Shown in pieces: positions 37,335 through 47,447 of a DNA stretch of 64,000 bases. The notes under the pieces were generated by a model. That model was not told the origin of the DNA, did not search any database, and was given only the letters and a program-made list of their open reading frames with translations. A program made the translations under genes and the position numbers. Positions within the stretch are counted from its first letter, which is position 1. Each line of letters starts with the position of its first letter. Source of the stretch: Vibrio mexicanus (GTDB taxonomy: Bacteria > Pseudomonadota > Gammaproteobacteria > Enterobacterales > Vibrionaceae); assembly GCF_001012815.1 (NCBI RefSeq), contig NZ_JYJP01000116.1, forward strand, positions 1 through 64,000, given 5' to 3'.

Positions 37335-38306
37335 ATGAATATCTTAATTTATACCCGAGCGACTCTGCCTGTTGTGAACTATGGTGGAACAGAGCGCGTG
37401 ATCTGGGATTTGGTGTATGCATTGCACTTGCAAGGGCATAAGGTCACGTTGCTGGCGGGCAAAGGAACACAGTGTGATTGGGCACGAGTCATTGAGTATC
37501 AACCGGACGTTCGGTTAGATGGCCAATTGCCTAACGATATTGATGTGGTCCACTTTCATTCGGACTTTGAGCCGATCAGCAAGCCTTACGTTATTACTCA
37601 GCACGGTAACTCGCGTGGTCCAATAAACCCAAATACAGTATTTGTGTCGTCGCAACATGCTAAAAACCATGGTGCAGAGGCGTATGTTTACAATGGTTTG
37701 AATTGGGATAACTACCTAAAGCCAGACCTTTCTTCTGACAGGCAGCGCTTTCACTTTTTAGGCAAAGCAGCCTGGCGAGTCAAAAATGTTCAGGGTGCTA
37801 TTGATATTACAAAAAAGGCAAAACAGAGCTTAGATGTACTCGGTGGCCATCGTCTGAACTTTAAAATGGGATTCCGCTTAACTTTAGATAGACATGTTAA
37901 GTTTCATGGCATGGTCGATGACATGACCAAGTCAAAAATTATGACTCAGTCGAAAGGGCTTATCTTTCCTGTGACTTGGCATGAACCTTTTGGCTTAGCG
38001 ATTACAGAGAGCCTTTACTTCGGTTGCCCTGTCTTCTCCACACCCTATGGTTCACTTCCAGAGCTAGTGAGTGAGGACGTCGGCTTTCTTTCGAGTCAAG
38101 AAACACAGTTAGTAGAAGCCGTGGCTAACGCTGAGTGTTTTGATGTAATCCGATGTCATGAATATGCTCAGGATTTGTTTAATGCCAATGTGATGGCAAA
38201 AGCGTACGTAGAAAAGTACCAAACGGTAGTGAATGGGTTTGATTTGAATACCAACCTTGGCGGTGTCATTGCTGACTTCAAACGCCTGGCCTACGACAAG
38301 GCTTAA
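37335..38306 (+). CDS. GT4-family glycosyltransferase of the LPS core
   Basis: 323 residues from ATG 37335. GT-B features: N-terminal ILIYTRATLPVVNYGGTERVIWDL, FLGKAAWRVKNVQGAIDI at the start of the second domain, and FPVTWHEPFGLAITESLYFGCPVFSTPYGSLPELV, the typical nucleotide-sugar binding E-x7-E region. It is 16 bases after coaD. Probably adds a core sugar; donor unknown. Confidence 0.83.
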   Translation: MNILIYTRATLPVVNYGGTERVIWDLVYALHLQGHKVTLLAGKGTQCDWARVIEYQPDVRLDGQLPNDIDVVHFHSDFEPISKPYVITQHGNSRGPINPNTVFVSSQHAKNHGAEAYVYNGLNWDNYLKPDLSSDRQRFHFLGKAAWRVKNVQGAIDITKKAKQSLDVLGGHRLNFKMGFRLTLDRHVKFHGMVDDMTKSKIMTQSKGLIFPVTWHEPFGLAITESLYFGCPVFSTPYGSLPELVSEDVGFLSSQETQLVEAVANAECFDVIRCHEYAQDLFNANVMAKAYVEKYQTVVNGFDLNTNLGGVIADFKRLAYDKA

Positions 38307-38423
38307 GGGATGCACTCAACGAGAAACGTCAAATAAGTTAGTAAAAGTTGCCAAGCATTATAAGTTTCAAGGGATAGTATCCTAGGATGCGGGCAACTTA
38401 CTTTCTTCTAAGTACTCCGTCGC

Positions 38424-39379
38424 TCAATATCCCACGTAGGGGTCGTTGCCATCACGACGAGTTTTGAGCAGCTTCAAGATCCACATGTACTGTTCAGGCT
38501 TAGGGTTAACAAAATCTTCAACGACTTTGTTCATCACCCTAGCATCAATGTGTTCGTCTCCAGATAGATCATCAATTGGTTCTTTGATCTCAATTTCATA
38601 TTTGCCAGTTTCAATATTGTAGCTTGCAAAGGTAGGAACGATCTTCGCGCGGCTGACTTTCGCCAATTTACCAAGCCCAGGCAGCGTTGCCTTTTCGGTG
38701 GCAAAGAAATCAACAAAAACGCTTTGTTCTGGCCCGTGGTCTTGGTCAGGTAAGTAGTATCCTAAGTAGCCATCTTTAACGGACTTTATGAACGGTTTGA
38801 TACCACCGCTTCTATCATAAACTCGTCCACCATACTGGACTCTCTGCTTATGCATTAGCCAGTCAGTTAATGGGTTCTTTTGGCTATTGGCCATAGCTGA
38901 GACAGGTAAGCCTGTTGAGGCGAGTAATATCGCTGGAACATCGATACACCAAGAGTGGGGAACAAGCAAAATTGCACTCTGCCCGTTGGCCTGGAGTTCT
39001 TTTAAATGCTCCAAGCTATAATCTTGGCGTTCTTTTTCAGCCAATCTTTACTACGTAGAGTAATGGCTGGAAAGCCAAGCAGAAATGCCCCAGCAGTCGT
39101 TAGGCATTTTTCCAAGATAGCTTCACGTTCTTGGTCCGTTTTTTTAGGGAAGCACAACTGAAGATTAATACGCGCTTTTTGCACCGAGCCTTTTTGCTTT
39201 TGGCACATTTTCTTTGCCACAAAGCGAGCGATTGCAACACGCACTGAATTTGGAAGTAGCGTGAGCGGTAAACCAAAGATTAAACCAAGCCACGTTCCCC
39301 AGTGTTTGGGGCTAAGAAATGCCTTTTGGAATGTCGGGTTGTATGCTTTAGGGTCGTAGTCATTACGCACTTTAGTCAC
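38424..39379 (-). CDS. LpxL/LpxM-family late lipid A acyltransferase (one apparent frameshift)
   Basis: Restoring one base in TTTTT at 39033-39037 joins 39002-39379 and 38424-39044 into 318 residues. An N-terminal anchor (WGTWLGLIFGLPLTLLPNSV) precedes HX4D motif HSWCID, then RSGGIKPFIKSV, LPDQDHGPEQSVFVDFFA and PEQYMWILKLLKTRRDG. This is the second late acyltransferase in the window and the more LpxM-like of the two in its HSWCIDVPA motif. The donor chain cannot be told from sequence. Confidence 0.87.
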
Positions 39380-39677
39380 AGAAAAACCTTAAACGAACTA
39401 ATAAACCTCAGCTAGGGATAATTTAAGCCAGTCAGCACCACACTTTTAGCGTCTAACAGCGTTAAAATCAACGCAATAGGCAAGCTATTGACTTGTGATT
39501 TTGCCTTGTTATCCATCTAAAATTGTATCACTGCCTTATATCATTGAGCTAATGGCATGAAAGTTGGTGCTATGCCGACTTTCTTATCCCGAGCTGAGGT
39601 TAATAAATAAAAAGCCAAGGGATATAAGATAAACCCTTGGCTCAATCACAGCAAACTAAGTTTACTGGTCTGCTAGT
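39380..39677. other. Gap holding the hldD terminator
   Basis: 298 bases between two minus-strand genes. Apart from the terminator at 39608-39643 I see only a probable promoter region for the acyltransferase gene. Confidence 0.4.
39608..39643 (-). terminator. Terminator after hldD
   Basis: AGCCAAGGG (39614-39622) pairs with CCCTTGGCT (39635-39643); on the minus strand the stem is followed by TTTTTATTTATT. Confidence 0.8.
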
Positions 39678-40619
39678 CTATTTATTGATGATAGACATAT
39701 ATTCAGCCACACCGTCCGCCACAGACTTAAACTCGTAGTTACAACCAGCCGCTCTGAGTTTGGTTAAATCAGCTTGTGTGTACTCTTGGTAGGCTCCCTT
39801 CAGATGGTCGGGGAATGGGATAGTTTCCACCTCTCCTTGGCCGTGATGTTTGATGACAGCCTTAGCTACTTCTTCGAAAGACTCTGCATTACCAGTGCCT
39901 AGGTTAAAAATGCCAGAAACACCATTCTCTAAGAACCATAGGTTAACAGCCGCTACATCTCCTACGTAAACAAAATCTCGTTTGAAGCCTTCGCTGCCAG
40001 CAAATAATTTCGGGTTCTCACCCGCATTCATCTGATTGTTTAAATGGAACGCAACCGATGCCATGGAACCTTTATGTTGCTCACGAGGGCCATAAACGTT
40101 GAAATAGCGGAAACCAGTTACCTGAGACAGAGTTTCACCATGATGTTCTGCATCTTTGAAGATTCGGCGTACGTAGTTGTCAAACTGTTGTTTTGAGTAG
40201 CCATACACATTCAGAGCACCCTCGTATTGAGGCTCTTCAATGAAAGTATCTGTTTCTCCATACGTCGCAGCAGACGAGGCATACAGGAAGGGAATCTCAC
40301 GCTCTAAGCAGTAGTGAAGCAGCTCTTTTGAATACTCATAGTTGTTGAGCATCATGTATTTGCCATCCCACTCAGTAGTTGCAGAGCAAGCACCTTCGTG
40401 GAAGATGGCCTCAATTGCTCCGAACTCTTCACCCGACATAATTTGCACTAAGAAGTCGTCACGATCCATGTAGTCCGTGATTTCCAGATCAACTAGGTTC
40501 TGGAACTTTCGACCATTCTTAAGGTTATCAACGACAAGAATGTCATTAACACCTTTATCGTTAAGTGCTTTTACGATGTTGCTGCCAACCATGCCAGCAC
40601 CGCCGGTTACGATGATCAT
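39678..40619 (-). CDS. hldD: ADP-L-glycero-D-manno-heptose 6-epimerase
   Basis: 313 residues. Short-chain dehydrogenase type: NADP motif TGGAGMVGSNIVKAL, EGACSATTEWDG, the catalytic YxxxK in NVYGYSKQQFDNY, FRYFNVYGPREQHKGSMASVAFH. It converts the ADP-D,D-heptose to the L,D form used by WaaC/WaaF. In Vibrio this gene (gmhD) marks the left edge of the O-antigen locus, as here, where it is divergent from manC. Confidence 0.97.
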   Translation of the reverse strand: MIIVTGGAGMVGSNIVKALNDKGVNDILVVDNLKNGRKFQNLVDLEITDYMDRDDFLVQIMSGEEFGAIEAIFHEGACSATTEWDGKYMMLNNYEYSKELLHYCLEREIPFLYASSAATYGETDTFIEEPQYEGALNVYGYSKQQFDNYVRRIFKDAEHHGETLSQVTGFRYFNVYGPREQHKGSMASVAFHLNNQMNAGENPKLFAGSEGFKRDFVYVGDVAAVNLWFLENGVSGIFNLGTGNAESFEEVAKAVIKHHGQGEVETIPFPDHLKGAYQEYTQADLTKLRAAGCNYEFKSVADGVAEYMSIINK

Positions 40620-40999
40620 TATGATTTCCTATATAGATGTAGTGTGACGTCCATACTTTAGCACTATAGCTTGATATTTGTAATCCCACTCTATAAGAGG
40701 TAATTGCAGATATTCGTTACTAGCTTATGGCTTAACTGTCAGCTCGGTAGAATTGACACGAAGCAACGTTATCTGGAAAATGACCAGATTTGGCATTGAA
40801 TGTTATATCTCTCAAGTTAAATTTCTGGGTAATTTTGAGTATTCTTATGATAATAATTACAGTGACAATGATTTCGGAACACATTACAGAGCTTTAGGGT
40901 ACCGTTTAGTATTAGACGAAGTGCATTTCCCGTTGCTATCAAGAAGATAATATCTCTATCTTATGATGAGAGTTAAGTAGAATAAATTAGGATATAATT
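40620..40999. other. hldD-manC gap with O-antigen promoter region
   Basis: 380 AT-rich bases upstream of the long O-antigen operon. It holds an ops-like element (40743-40753). A 65-codon ORF at 40753-40950 shows no coding character. The manC promoter must lie here but I cannot point to it with confidence. Confidence 0.4.
40743..40753 (+). promoter_or_regulatory. Possible ops element (RfaH recruitment)
   Basis: CTCGGTAGAAT matches 9 informative positions of the ops core GGCGGTAGnnT except the first two bases. The bases before it (AGCTTATGGCTTAACTG) faintly resemble the JUMPstart sequence. The place, ahead of a long polysaccharide operon, is where ops is expected. Confidence 0.35.
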
Positions 41000-42411
41000 A
41001 TGATTTTGCCCGTAATAATGGCTGGAGGTACAGGTAGTCGACTTTGGCCACTTTCCCGCGAGCTTTACCCAAAGCAGTTCTTAGCTGTAGAAGGTGAGCA
41101 ATCTATGCTACAGAGAACGATTGCTCGTTTGTCTGATGTGGATTGCTTTGACCCAATTGTTATATGCAATGAAGAACATCGATTTATTGCTGCTGAACAG
41201 TTGCGTGTGGGGGGTATAAGCATAGCGGTATTATCTTAGAGCCTTTTGGCAGAAATACCGCCCCAGCTATTGCTCTTGCAGCTTTGCAAGCAATGAATAA
41301 TTCAAAGCTGGAGGAAGACCCAACTTTGTTAGTTTTAGCAGCAGATCATGTTATAGAAAATGACTCTGCATTTGTTGCTTCTGTCAATTCAGCACTCCCT
41401 TTAGCAGAGTCAGGTAAGTTAGTTACCTTTGGTATAGTCCCGAGTTCTCCTGAAACTGGCTACGGATATATTAAAGCAGGGAAACAGGACAAGAACGCTT
41501 TTGTAGTTAGTGAGTTTGTAGAAAAGCCAGATCTGGATACAGCAAAAAGGTACTTGAAATCTCAAGGATACTATTGGAACAGTGGCATGTTTATGTTCAA
41601 AGCAAGTCGCTATTTAGAAGAGTTATCAATGTATGCACCAGATATACTAGCCACATGTAAGCTTGCCATTAACTCCCCTGCTCTAGACCAAGAGTTCGTG
41701 CGAGTTGATGAAGAAGTATTTGAATCTTGCCCTGATGATTCTATCGATTACGCGGTTATGGAAAAAACGAGTTTAGCGATGGTTGTTCCAATGGATGCAG
41801 GGTGGAGTGATGTTGGTTCATTCTCTGCGTTATGGGAGATTTCAAATAAGGATAGCAAAAACAATGCGTTAAAAGGTGATGTAATAGCTATTGACTCGAG
41901 TAACAATTATATCTATGCACAAAACAAGTTAGTAGCTTCAGTTGGGGTGGATAACTTAGTTATTGTTGAAACTAAGGATGCCATTTTAGTTGCTAATAAA
42001 GATAAAGTTCAAAATGTTAAGCTGGCAGTCCAGCAGCTGAAGATGGCTGAAAGAACAGAACATAAATTACATCGAGAAGTTTATAGACCTTGGGGTAAGT
42101 ATGACTCGATCGATCGTGGAAAACGCGATCAAGTGAAACGCATTACGGTTAAACCAGGAGAAAAACTATCTATCCAGAAGCATCATCACAGAGCAGAACA
42201 CTGGATTGTCGTTTCTGGTACCGCTTCGGTACTAATCGGTGAAGAGACTCGCTTGGTAACGGAAAATGAATCCGTGTATATCCCTCTAGGCTCAGTACAT
42301 GCTCTCGAAAATCCAGGAAAAATACCTTTAGAAATGATAGAGGTCCAAACAGGTAGTTATTTAGGGGAAGATGATATTGTTCGATTCGAAGACCGTTATG
42401 GAAGAATATAA
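41000..42411 (+). CDS. manC: Mannose-1-phosphate guanylyltransferase / mannose-6-phosphate isomerase (one apparent frameshift)
   Basis: Restoring one G in the G6 run 41209-41214 joins 41000-41239 and 41284-42411 into 470 residues, the type II ManC length. The pyrophosphorylase signature is GGTGSRLWPLSRELYPKQFL; then LEPFGRNTAPAIALAAL, FVEKPD and DAGWSDVGSF. The C-terminal cupin isomerase has RPWGKYDSID, KPGEKLSIQKHHHRAEHW. It makes GDP-mannose. First of four genes giving GDP-fucose; manB follows after two bases. Confidence 0.95.
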
Positions 42412-42413
42412 GA

Positions 42414-43847
42414 ATGAGTGAAAAGCAAAACTTAATCTCGAGCGAAGTTATTTCCAGCAGTCAGGTTTCATTCGGTACCAGTGGTGCGAGAGGCTTAGTC
42501 ACTCAGTTTACTGCTGATGTATGTGCTGCTTTTACTGCTGCGTTTATATCGACTGTGAAATTGAATTACTCTTTTGATAAGGTCGCTATTGCTATTGATA
42601 ACCGTCCAAGCAGCTATGAAATGGCTCAGGCTTGTGCATCAGTTTTAGGCCAACTTGATATTGACGTAGTTTTCTTTGGTGTCATTCCTACACCTGCTTT
42701 AGCATACGTTGCACAAGAGGAATCTATTCCAGCAATCATGGTCACAGGGAGTCATATACCTTTTGATAGAAATGGACTAAAATTCTATCGTCCTGATGGT
42801 GAAATATCAAAATTTGATGAACAATCAATATTAAACAGTCATGTTGAGTATTTGAAAATATCTTCTTTTCCAGAGTTGAGCGTAAATCCTTTGGCATCTG
42901 ATAGATATATTAATAGGTATACCTCTTTATTTAATAACGATTGGTTGTCTGGTAGTAGAATAGGAATATATGAGCACTCTAGCTCGGGCAGGGACTTATA
43001 TTTCAAGATATTTGAAGCATTTGGTGCAGATGTAATCAGGTTGGAGCGTAGCGATAGTTTTGTACCAATTGATACAGAAGCAGTATCTCAAGAAGACAGG
43101 GCTAAAGCTTTAAAGTGGTCTGAAGAGCACAACCTTGATCTTCTATTTTCTACGGATGGTGATGGGGATAGACCTTTGGTCTCTGATGAGTACGGTAACT
43201 GGTTGCAAGGAGATGTACTAGGTTTGCTAACCTCTGCCGCGTTAGGAATAGAGGCCTTAAGCATTCCAGTCAGTTGCAATAGTATTGTCGAGCTCTCTAA
43301 CGTTTTTCAATGCGTAAAACGAACAAAAATTGGCTCCCCTTTTGTGATTGATGAGTTTGAGACTCTGTCAAAACACTATAAATCAGTGGCAGGATTTGAG
43401 GCTAATGGGGGCTACCTGCTGGGTAGTGATGTAAGGGTCAATGATCGTCCTTTAAACGCTTTGCCTACGCGTGATGCGATACTGCCAGTAATAATGCTTT
43501 TAGAGCTTTCAAAGAAAAACTCTATTTCGAAGCTCGTTGAAGAACTTCCTTCGCGTTATACATACAGTGATAGGCTTCAAAACTTTGCGAATCAAAAAAG
43601 TAATACACTGCTAGAAAATGGAAGAAAAAATCCCAATAAATTGCTTGAAACTATTGGTTTTTCTAACCTAACTGTATCTCATTTAAACAATGTTGATGGT
43701 CTTCGCATGACGCTATCAGACGATTCAATTCTACACTTACGGGCGTCTGGCAATGCACCTGAGCTTCGGTGCTATGTTGAAGCAAATAAGATAGGCACAG
43801 CTAAATGCATGGTTGAAACAACCTTGAAAAAAATATTGGAAATATAG
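42414..43847 (+). CDS. manB: Phosphomannomutase ManB
   Basis: 477 residues. Alpha-D-phosphohexomutase layout: N-terminal SFGTSGARGLV, the phosphoserine loop VTGSHIPFDRNGLKFY (TGSHIP in place of the more usual TASHNP), metal loop FSTDGDGDRPLV, sugar loop GFEANGGYL, and a phosphate-binding LRASGNAPELRCYVEA. It interconverts mannose 6-phosphate and 1-phosphate. The GSHIPFDRNG variant is also seen in the V. cholerae O1-type enzyme. Confidence 0.92.
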   Translation: MSEKQNLISSEVISSSQVSFGTSGARGLVTQFTADVCAAFTAAFISTVKLNYSFDKVAIAIDNRPSSYEMAQACASVLGQLDIDVVFFGVIPTPALAYVAQEESIPAIMVTGSHIPFDRNGLKFYRPDGEISKFDEQSILNSHVEYLKISSFPELSVNPLASDRYINRYTSLFNNDWLSGSRIGIYEHSSSGRDLYFKIFEAFGADVIRLERSDSFVPIDTEAVSQEDRAKALKWSEEHNLDLLFSTDGDGDRPLVSDEYGNWLQGDVLGLLTSAALGIEALSIPVSCNSIVELSNVFQCVKRTKIGSPFVIDEFETLSKHYKSVAGFEANGGYLLGSDVRVNDRPLNALPTRDAILPVIMLLELSKKNSISKLVEELPSRYTYSDRLQNFANQKSNTLLENGRKNPNKLLETIGFSNLTVSHLNNVDGLRMTLSDDSILHLRASGNAPELRCYVEANKIGTAKCMVETTLKKILEI

Positions 43848-43880
43848 CCCTTAGCTGGTAATAAACGTAGGATTAATATA

Positions 43881-45008
43881 ATGAAAAACAATAAAGTTGC
43901 ACTAATTACAGGTGTTACAGGGCAAGATGGTTCGTATCTGGCGGAGTTCTTGTTAGACAAAGGCTATGAAGTGCATGGCATTAAGCGTCGTTCTTCTTCA
44001 TTTAATACTGAGCGAGTGGACCATATATATCAGGATAGCCATGAAGATAATCAAAATTTTTTCCTTCATTACGGCGATTTGACAGACACTTCTAATTTGA
44101 CGCGTATTTTAAACGACGTGCAACCAGACGAGGTATATAACCTCGGTGCTCAATCTCATGTGGCGGTATCATTTGAATGCCCAGAGTATACTGCGGACGT
44201 CGATGCAATTGGTACGTTACGTTTGTTAGAGGCTATCAGGTTTCTCGGTTTAGAGAAAAAAACTAAGTTTTATCAAGCTTCTACATCGGAACTGTATGGA
44301 GAAGTTAAAGAGATACCACAAAAAGAGACAACTCCCTTTCATCCCCGCTCCCCCTATGCAGTTGCAAAAATGTATGCCTACTGGATAGTAGTTAACTATC
44401 GTGAGTCGTATGGTATGTATGCTTGCAATGGGATTCTATTCAACCATGAGTCTCCACGTCGAGGTGAAACGTTCGTAACTAGGAAAATTACTAGAGCTAT
44501 AGCTAACATATCCCAAGGTTTGGAAAAATGTTTGTACCTGGGAAATATGGATGCTTTAAGAGACTGGGGACATGCTAAAGACTATGTTCGAATGCAATGG
44601 ATGATGTTACAGCAAGAAAAAGCTGACGATTTTGTAATTGCAACGGGCAAGCAAATATCGGTAAGAGAGTTTGTTAAAATGTCAGCCAGAGAAATTGGCG
44701 TCGAACTTGAGTTTTCGGGGCAAGGTATCGATGAAGTCGGTATCGTAAAATCTATCCAAGGGGATAACGCACCTTCTTTGGTGGTGGGGGATGTGATTGT
44801 CCGGGTTGATCCGCGTTACTTCCGTCCTGCAGAAGTTGAAACATTGCTTGGTGACCCTTCGAAAGCAAATGAACAACTTGGTTGGACACCAAAAATATCT
44901 GTTGAAGAGATGTGTGCAGAAATGGTTAGATCTGATTTGGATAAAGCAAAGCAATATGCTTTGTTGAAATCACATGGGCATGATGTTGCAATATCAGTAG
45001 AGAAATAG
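43881..45008 (+). CDS. gmd: GDP-mannose 4,6-dehydratase
   Basis: 375 residues, the Gmd length: NADP motif ITGVTGQDGSYLAEFLLDKG, the Gmd signature HGIKRRSSSFNTERVDHIYQ, AAQ-type NLGAQSHVAVSFE, catalytic T/E and YAVAKMYAYW, and NHESPRRGETFVTRKITRA. It converts GDP-mannose to the 4-keto-6-deoxy intermediate used by Fcl. Confidence 0.96.
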   Translation: MKNNKVALITGVTGQDGSYLAEFLLDKGYEVHGIKRRSSSFNTERVDHIYQDSHEDNQNFFLHYGDLTDTSNLTRILNDVQPDEVYNLGAQSHVAVSFECPEYTADVDAIGTLRLLEAIRFLGLEKKTKFYQASTSELYGEVKEIPQKETTPFHPRSPYAVAKMYAYWIVVNYRESYGMYACNGILFNHESPRRGETFVTRKITRAIANISQGLEKCLYLGNMDALRDWGHAKDYVRMQWMMLQQEKADDFVIATGKQISVREFVKMSAREIGVELEFSGQGIDEVGIVKSIQGDNAPSLVVGDVIVRVDPRYFRPAEVETLLGDPSKANEQLGWTPKISVEEMCAEMVRSDLDKAKQYALLKSHGHDVAISVEK

Positions 45009-45016
45009 ATCGAATT

Positions 45017-45988
45017 ATGATTAATGTAAATGCTAAAGTTTTTGTGGCAGGGCATAACGGAATGGTAGGCTCCGCGATTGTTCGCCAACTGAATAAACTT
45101 GGTTATAATAATATTATAACTAGATCTCGTGATGAGTTAGATTTAACAAATCAACAAGCTGTTATAGATTTTTTTAAAGAACAGGAAATTGAACAGGTAT
45201 ATTTAGCAGCTGCTAAAGTAGGAGGTATTTTAGCTAATAATTCATTTCCTGCATCCTTTATTTACGAAAATTTGATGATTCAGTGTAATATTATTAATGC
45301 TTCACATTGTAGTGGTATTCAAAAGCTGTTGTTTTTAGGTTCATCATGTATTTATCCGAAATTTGCTGAACAGCCTATGGGTGAATCGTCTCTGTTAACA
45401 GGAAAGTTAGAAGAAACAAATGAGCCATATGCAATCGCAAAGATTGCGGGAATTAAATTGTGTGAAAGCTACAATCGTCAATATGGTCGGGATTATAGAA
45501 GTGTTATGCCTACCAATCTTTATGGGCCCTTTGATAATTTTCATCCAGAAAATAGCCATGTCATACCAGCACTAATACGCCGATTCCATGAAGCGAAGAT
45601 AAATAATGACAAAGAGGTAATCGCATGGGGTAGTGGAAAACCTATGCGAGAATTCCTTTACGTTGATGATATGGCAAAAGCATCCATACATGTTATGAAT
45701 ATTAGTGATGACATATACAATGAAAATACTGACAGTATGTTGAGCCACATTAACATTGGAACTGGTGTTGATTGCACTATTAAAGAGTTGGTGCATACAG
45801 TGGCAAAAGTAGTAGGCTTTGAAGGAGCAATTAAGTTTGATGCGTCAAAACCAGACGGTGCTCCTAGAAAGTTAATGAAAGTAGACAGGCTCAAACATCT
45901 TGGTTGGGAGTATACTACTTCTTTAGAAGATGGACTAGAACTTGCCTATAGCTGGTATATTAATAATATAGATAAAGCTCGAGGTTAG
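45017..45988 (+). CDS. fcl: GDP-L-fucose synthase
   Basis: 323 residues. NADP motif VFVAGHNGMVGSAIVRQL, AAAKVGGILANNSFPASFIYEN, GSSCIYPKFAEQPM, catalytic YAIAKIAGIKLCESYN, NLYGPFDNFHPENSHVIPALIRRFH. A 3,5-epimerase/4-reductase that finishes GDP-L-fucose. It is eight bases after gmd. GDP-fucose could feed L-fucose into the repeat unit. A 253-base AT-rich gap follows. Confidence 0.95.
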   Translation: MINVNAKVFVAGHNGMVGSAIVRQLNKLGYNNIITRSRDELDLTNQQAVIDFFKEQEIEQVYLAAAKVGGILANNSFPASFIYENLMIQCNIINASHCSGIQKLLFLGSSCIYPKFAEQPMGESSLLTGKLEETNEPYAIAKIAGIKLCESYNRQYGRDYRSVMPTNLYGPFDNFHPENSHVIPALIRRFHEAKINNDKEVIAWGSGKPMREFLYVDDMAKASIHVMNISDDIYNENTDSMLSHINIGTGVDCTIKELVHTVAKVVGFEGAIKFDASKPDGAPRKLMKVDRLKHLGWEYTTSLEDGLELAYSWYINNIDKARG

Positions 45989-46241
45989 GGCTATCTATAA
46001 AATCAGATAGCGAACAGTCGAGCTAATATAATTTTCTCATCGCTATCTGAAATTTAACTGTTGGAATTAATGAAATGATCATTTTAGAGTTAAAATGATA
46101 TAATTATTATTATTTGGTTTTAAAGTAAGTGTTTTATGGCCAATCTTTCTATTATATCGATTGTTGTGTTATAAATGTATTAATTCCTTGCTGCAGATAA
46201 ATAATTCTTAAAGGTAAATTAATTTAACGAATTCTATAGAG
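45989..46241. other. AT-rich gap between fcl and wzx
   Basis: 253 bases, strongly AT-rich. A hairpin GCTATCT/AGATAGC (45991-46012) lacks a T-run. No gene seen. The base composition drops sharply from here rightwards. Confidence 0.4.
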
Positions 46242-47447
46242 ATGAAGAAATTAATCCATAATAAACAATCAATTAAAATGATCGCTCTCGTCATGGGAAA
46301 TGCGTCTAGTAGATTAATGTCTTTATTGTCAATACTGTTAATTAGTCACTTACTCGCAAGCTCTGAATATGGCATGTTTACGTCAATGTACAATATTTCA
46401 ATGGCATTGGCATCATTTGTTTCTATGCCGATTCTACAGTGTCAGTTGAAGTATAACCTTGACCACAACTTAAAAACGAGAAGTACGATATTTATGTATT
46501 TCTTGTTGTTCTCATTAGTGTACTTTTTAGTGGGGTTTGGTGCTTACTATATAAATGCTATTAATTCAGATTATATATATATATCAAGTGCTATAGTTAT
46601 TCATTTTTTTATTACCCAAACAATTGCTAATACATATATATCGAACAATGAGGACTATAAGTCTGTAATTTCCATTCTTGTCAATAATTTCATATTTTGG
46701 GCTCTTGTGCTGATTAACTTGACTTTTTTTGACAGTCTGCAGTATTTGGCTTTAAGTCTGATTTTTTCAAGTTTGGCTATATTTATATTGTATATTTCCA
46801 CTTTAAAGGAATCTAAAAAAGAAGAAAATAACCGACCTGATTACCGATTTATTAAAGATTTTGTTATTCCAGCTTTTTTAGCATCTTGTGCATCAGCTCC
46901 TGTGCTTATTTATATACTAAATGATTTTGACAAGTTAGATGGTGAAGTTAAGGTTTATTTTAATATCGCTTATCAATGGTTTCAAATCCTATCATTTGTT
47001 ATACTTTCAGTTACACCAAAGTTGATAGTCATGTTTACTACTAACGTAAGTATGAACTTTAATAAGTTGGCTGGATTAATTAAAATCTTGGTATCAATGT
47101 GGGCGCTAGGGTTAATATTGGGCTGGATTGTTTTGAGGCTATATAATGTTGTAGATCACCAGTATCTGAACGATGTGGCATTTATACTTATTTCATCATC
47201 AGTACTTTCTGCGTACTCAGGCGTTATAGGTGTTTATATTCTATCAAAACATAGTATGTGGCATGGTGCTTTGATAAATTTCTTGTGGGCCTTGATGATG
47301 TTGTTTTTTTACTTTGAATTTGAAGTCTCGGATTCACTGTCAATGTCAAAGGTATTCTTAACTTCTTATTTTATTCATTCAATCTTGTGTACACTGTATA
47401 TGTTGAAAAAACTAAAGGGCATCAGTAATGAAAGTACTATTCATTAG
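46242..47447 (+). CDS. wzx: O-antigen flippase Wzx
   Basis: 401 residues with about 12 predicted membrane helices and no soluble domain. N-terminal MIALVMGNASSRLMSLLSILLISHLLASSEYGMF is the usual polysaccharide-flippase (MATE-like) opening. It moves the undecaprenyl-linked repeat unit to the periplasmic face. Very AT-rich and rich in rare codons for this genome, as O-antigen flippases often are. Overlaps the following gene by 20 bases. Confidence 0.85.
   Translation: MKKLIHNKQSIKMIALVMGNASSRLMSLLSILLISHLLASSEYGMFTSMYNISMALASFVSMPILQCQLKYNLDHNLKTRSTIFMYFLLFSLVYFLVGFGAYYINAINSDYIYISSAIVIHFFITQTIANTYISNNEDYKSVISILVNNFIFWALVLINLTFFDSLQYLALSLIFSSLAIFILYISTLKESKKEENNRPDYRFIKDFVIPAFLASCASAPVLIYILNDFDKLDGEVKVYFNIAYQWFQILSFVILSVTPKLIVMFTTNVSMNFNKLAGLIKILVSMWALGLILGWIVLRLYNVVDHQYLNDVAFILISSSVLSAYSGVIGVYILSKHSMWHGALINFLWALMMLFFYFEFEVSDSLSMSKVFLTSYFIHSILCTLYMLKKLKGISNESTIH

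Noticed and set aside
40753..40950. A 65-codon ORF between hldD and manC
   Set aside because: No ribosome site, no coding character, and it lies over the promoter region.
45991..46012. Hairpin after fcl as a terminator
   Set aside because: The stem has no T-run on either side.
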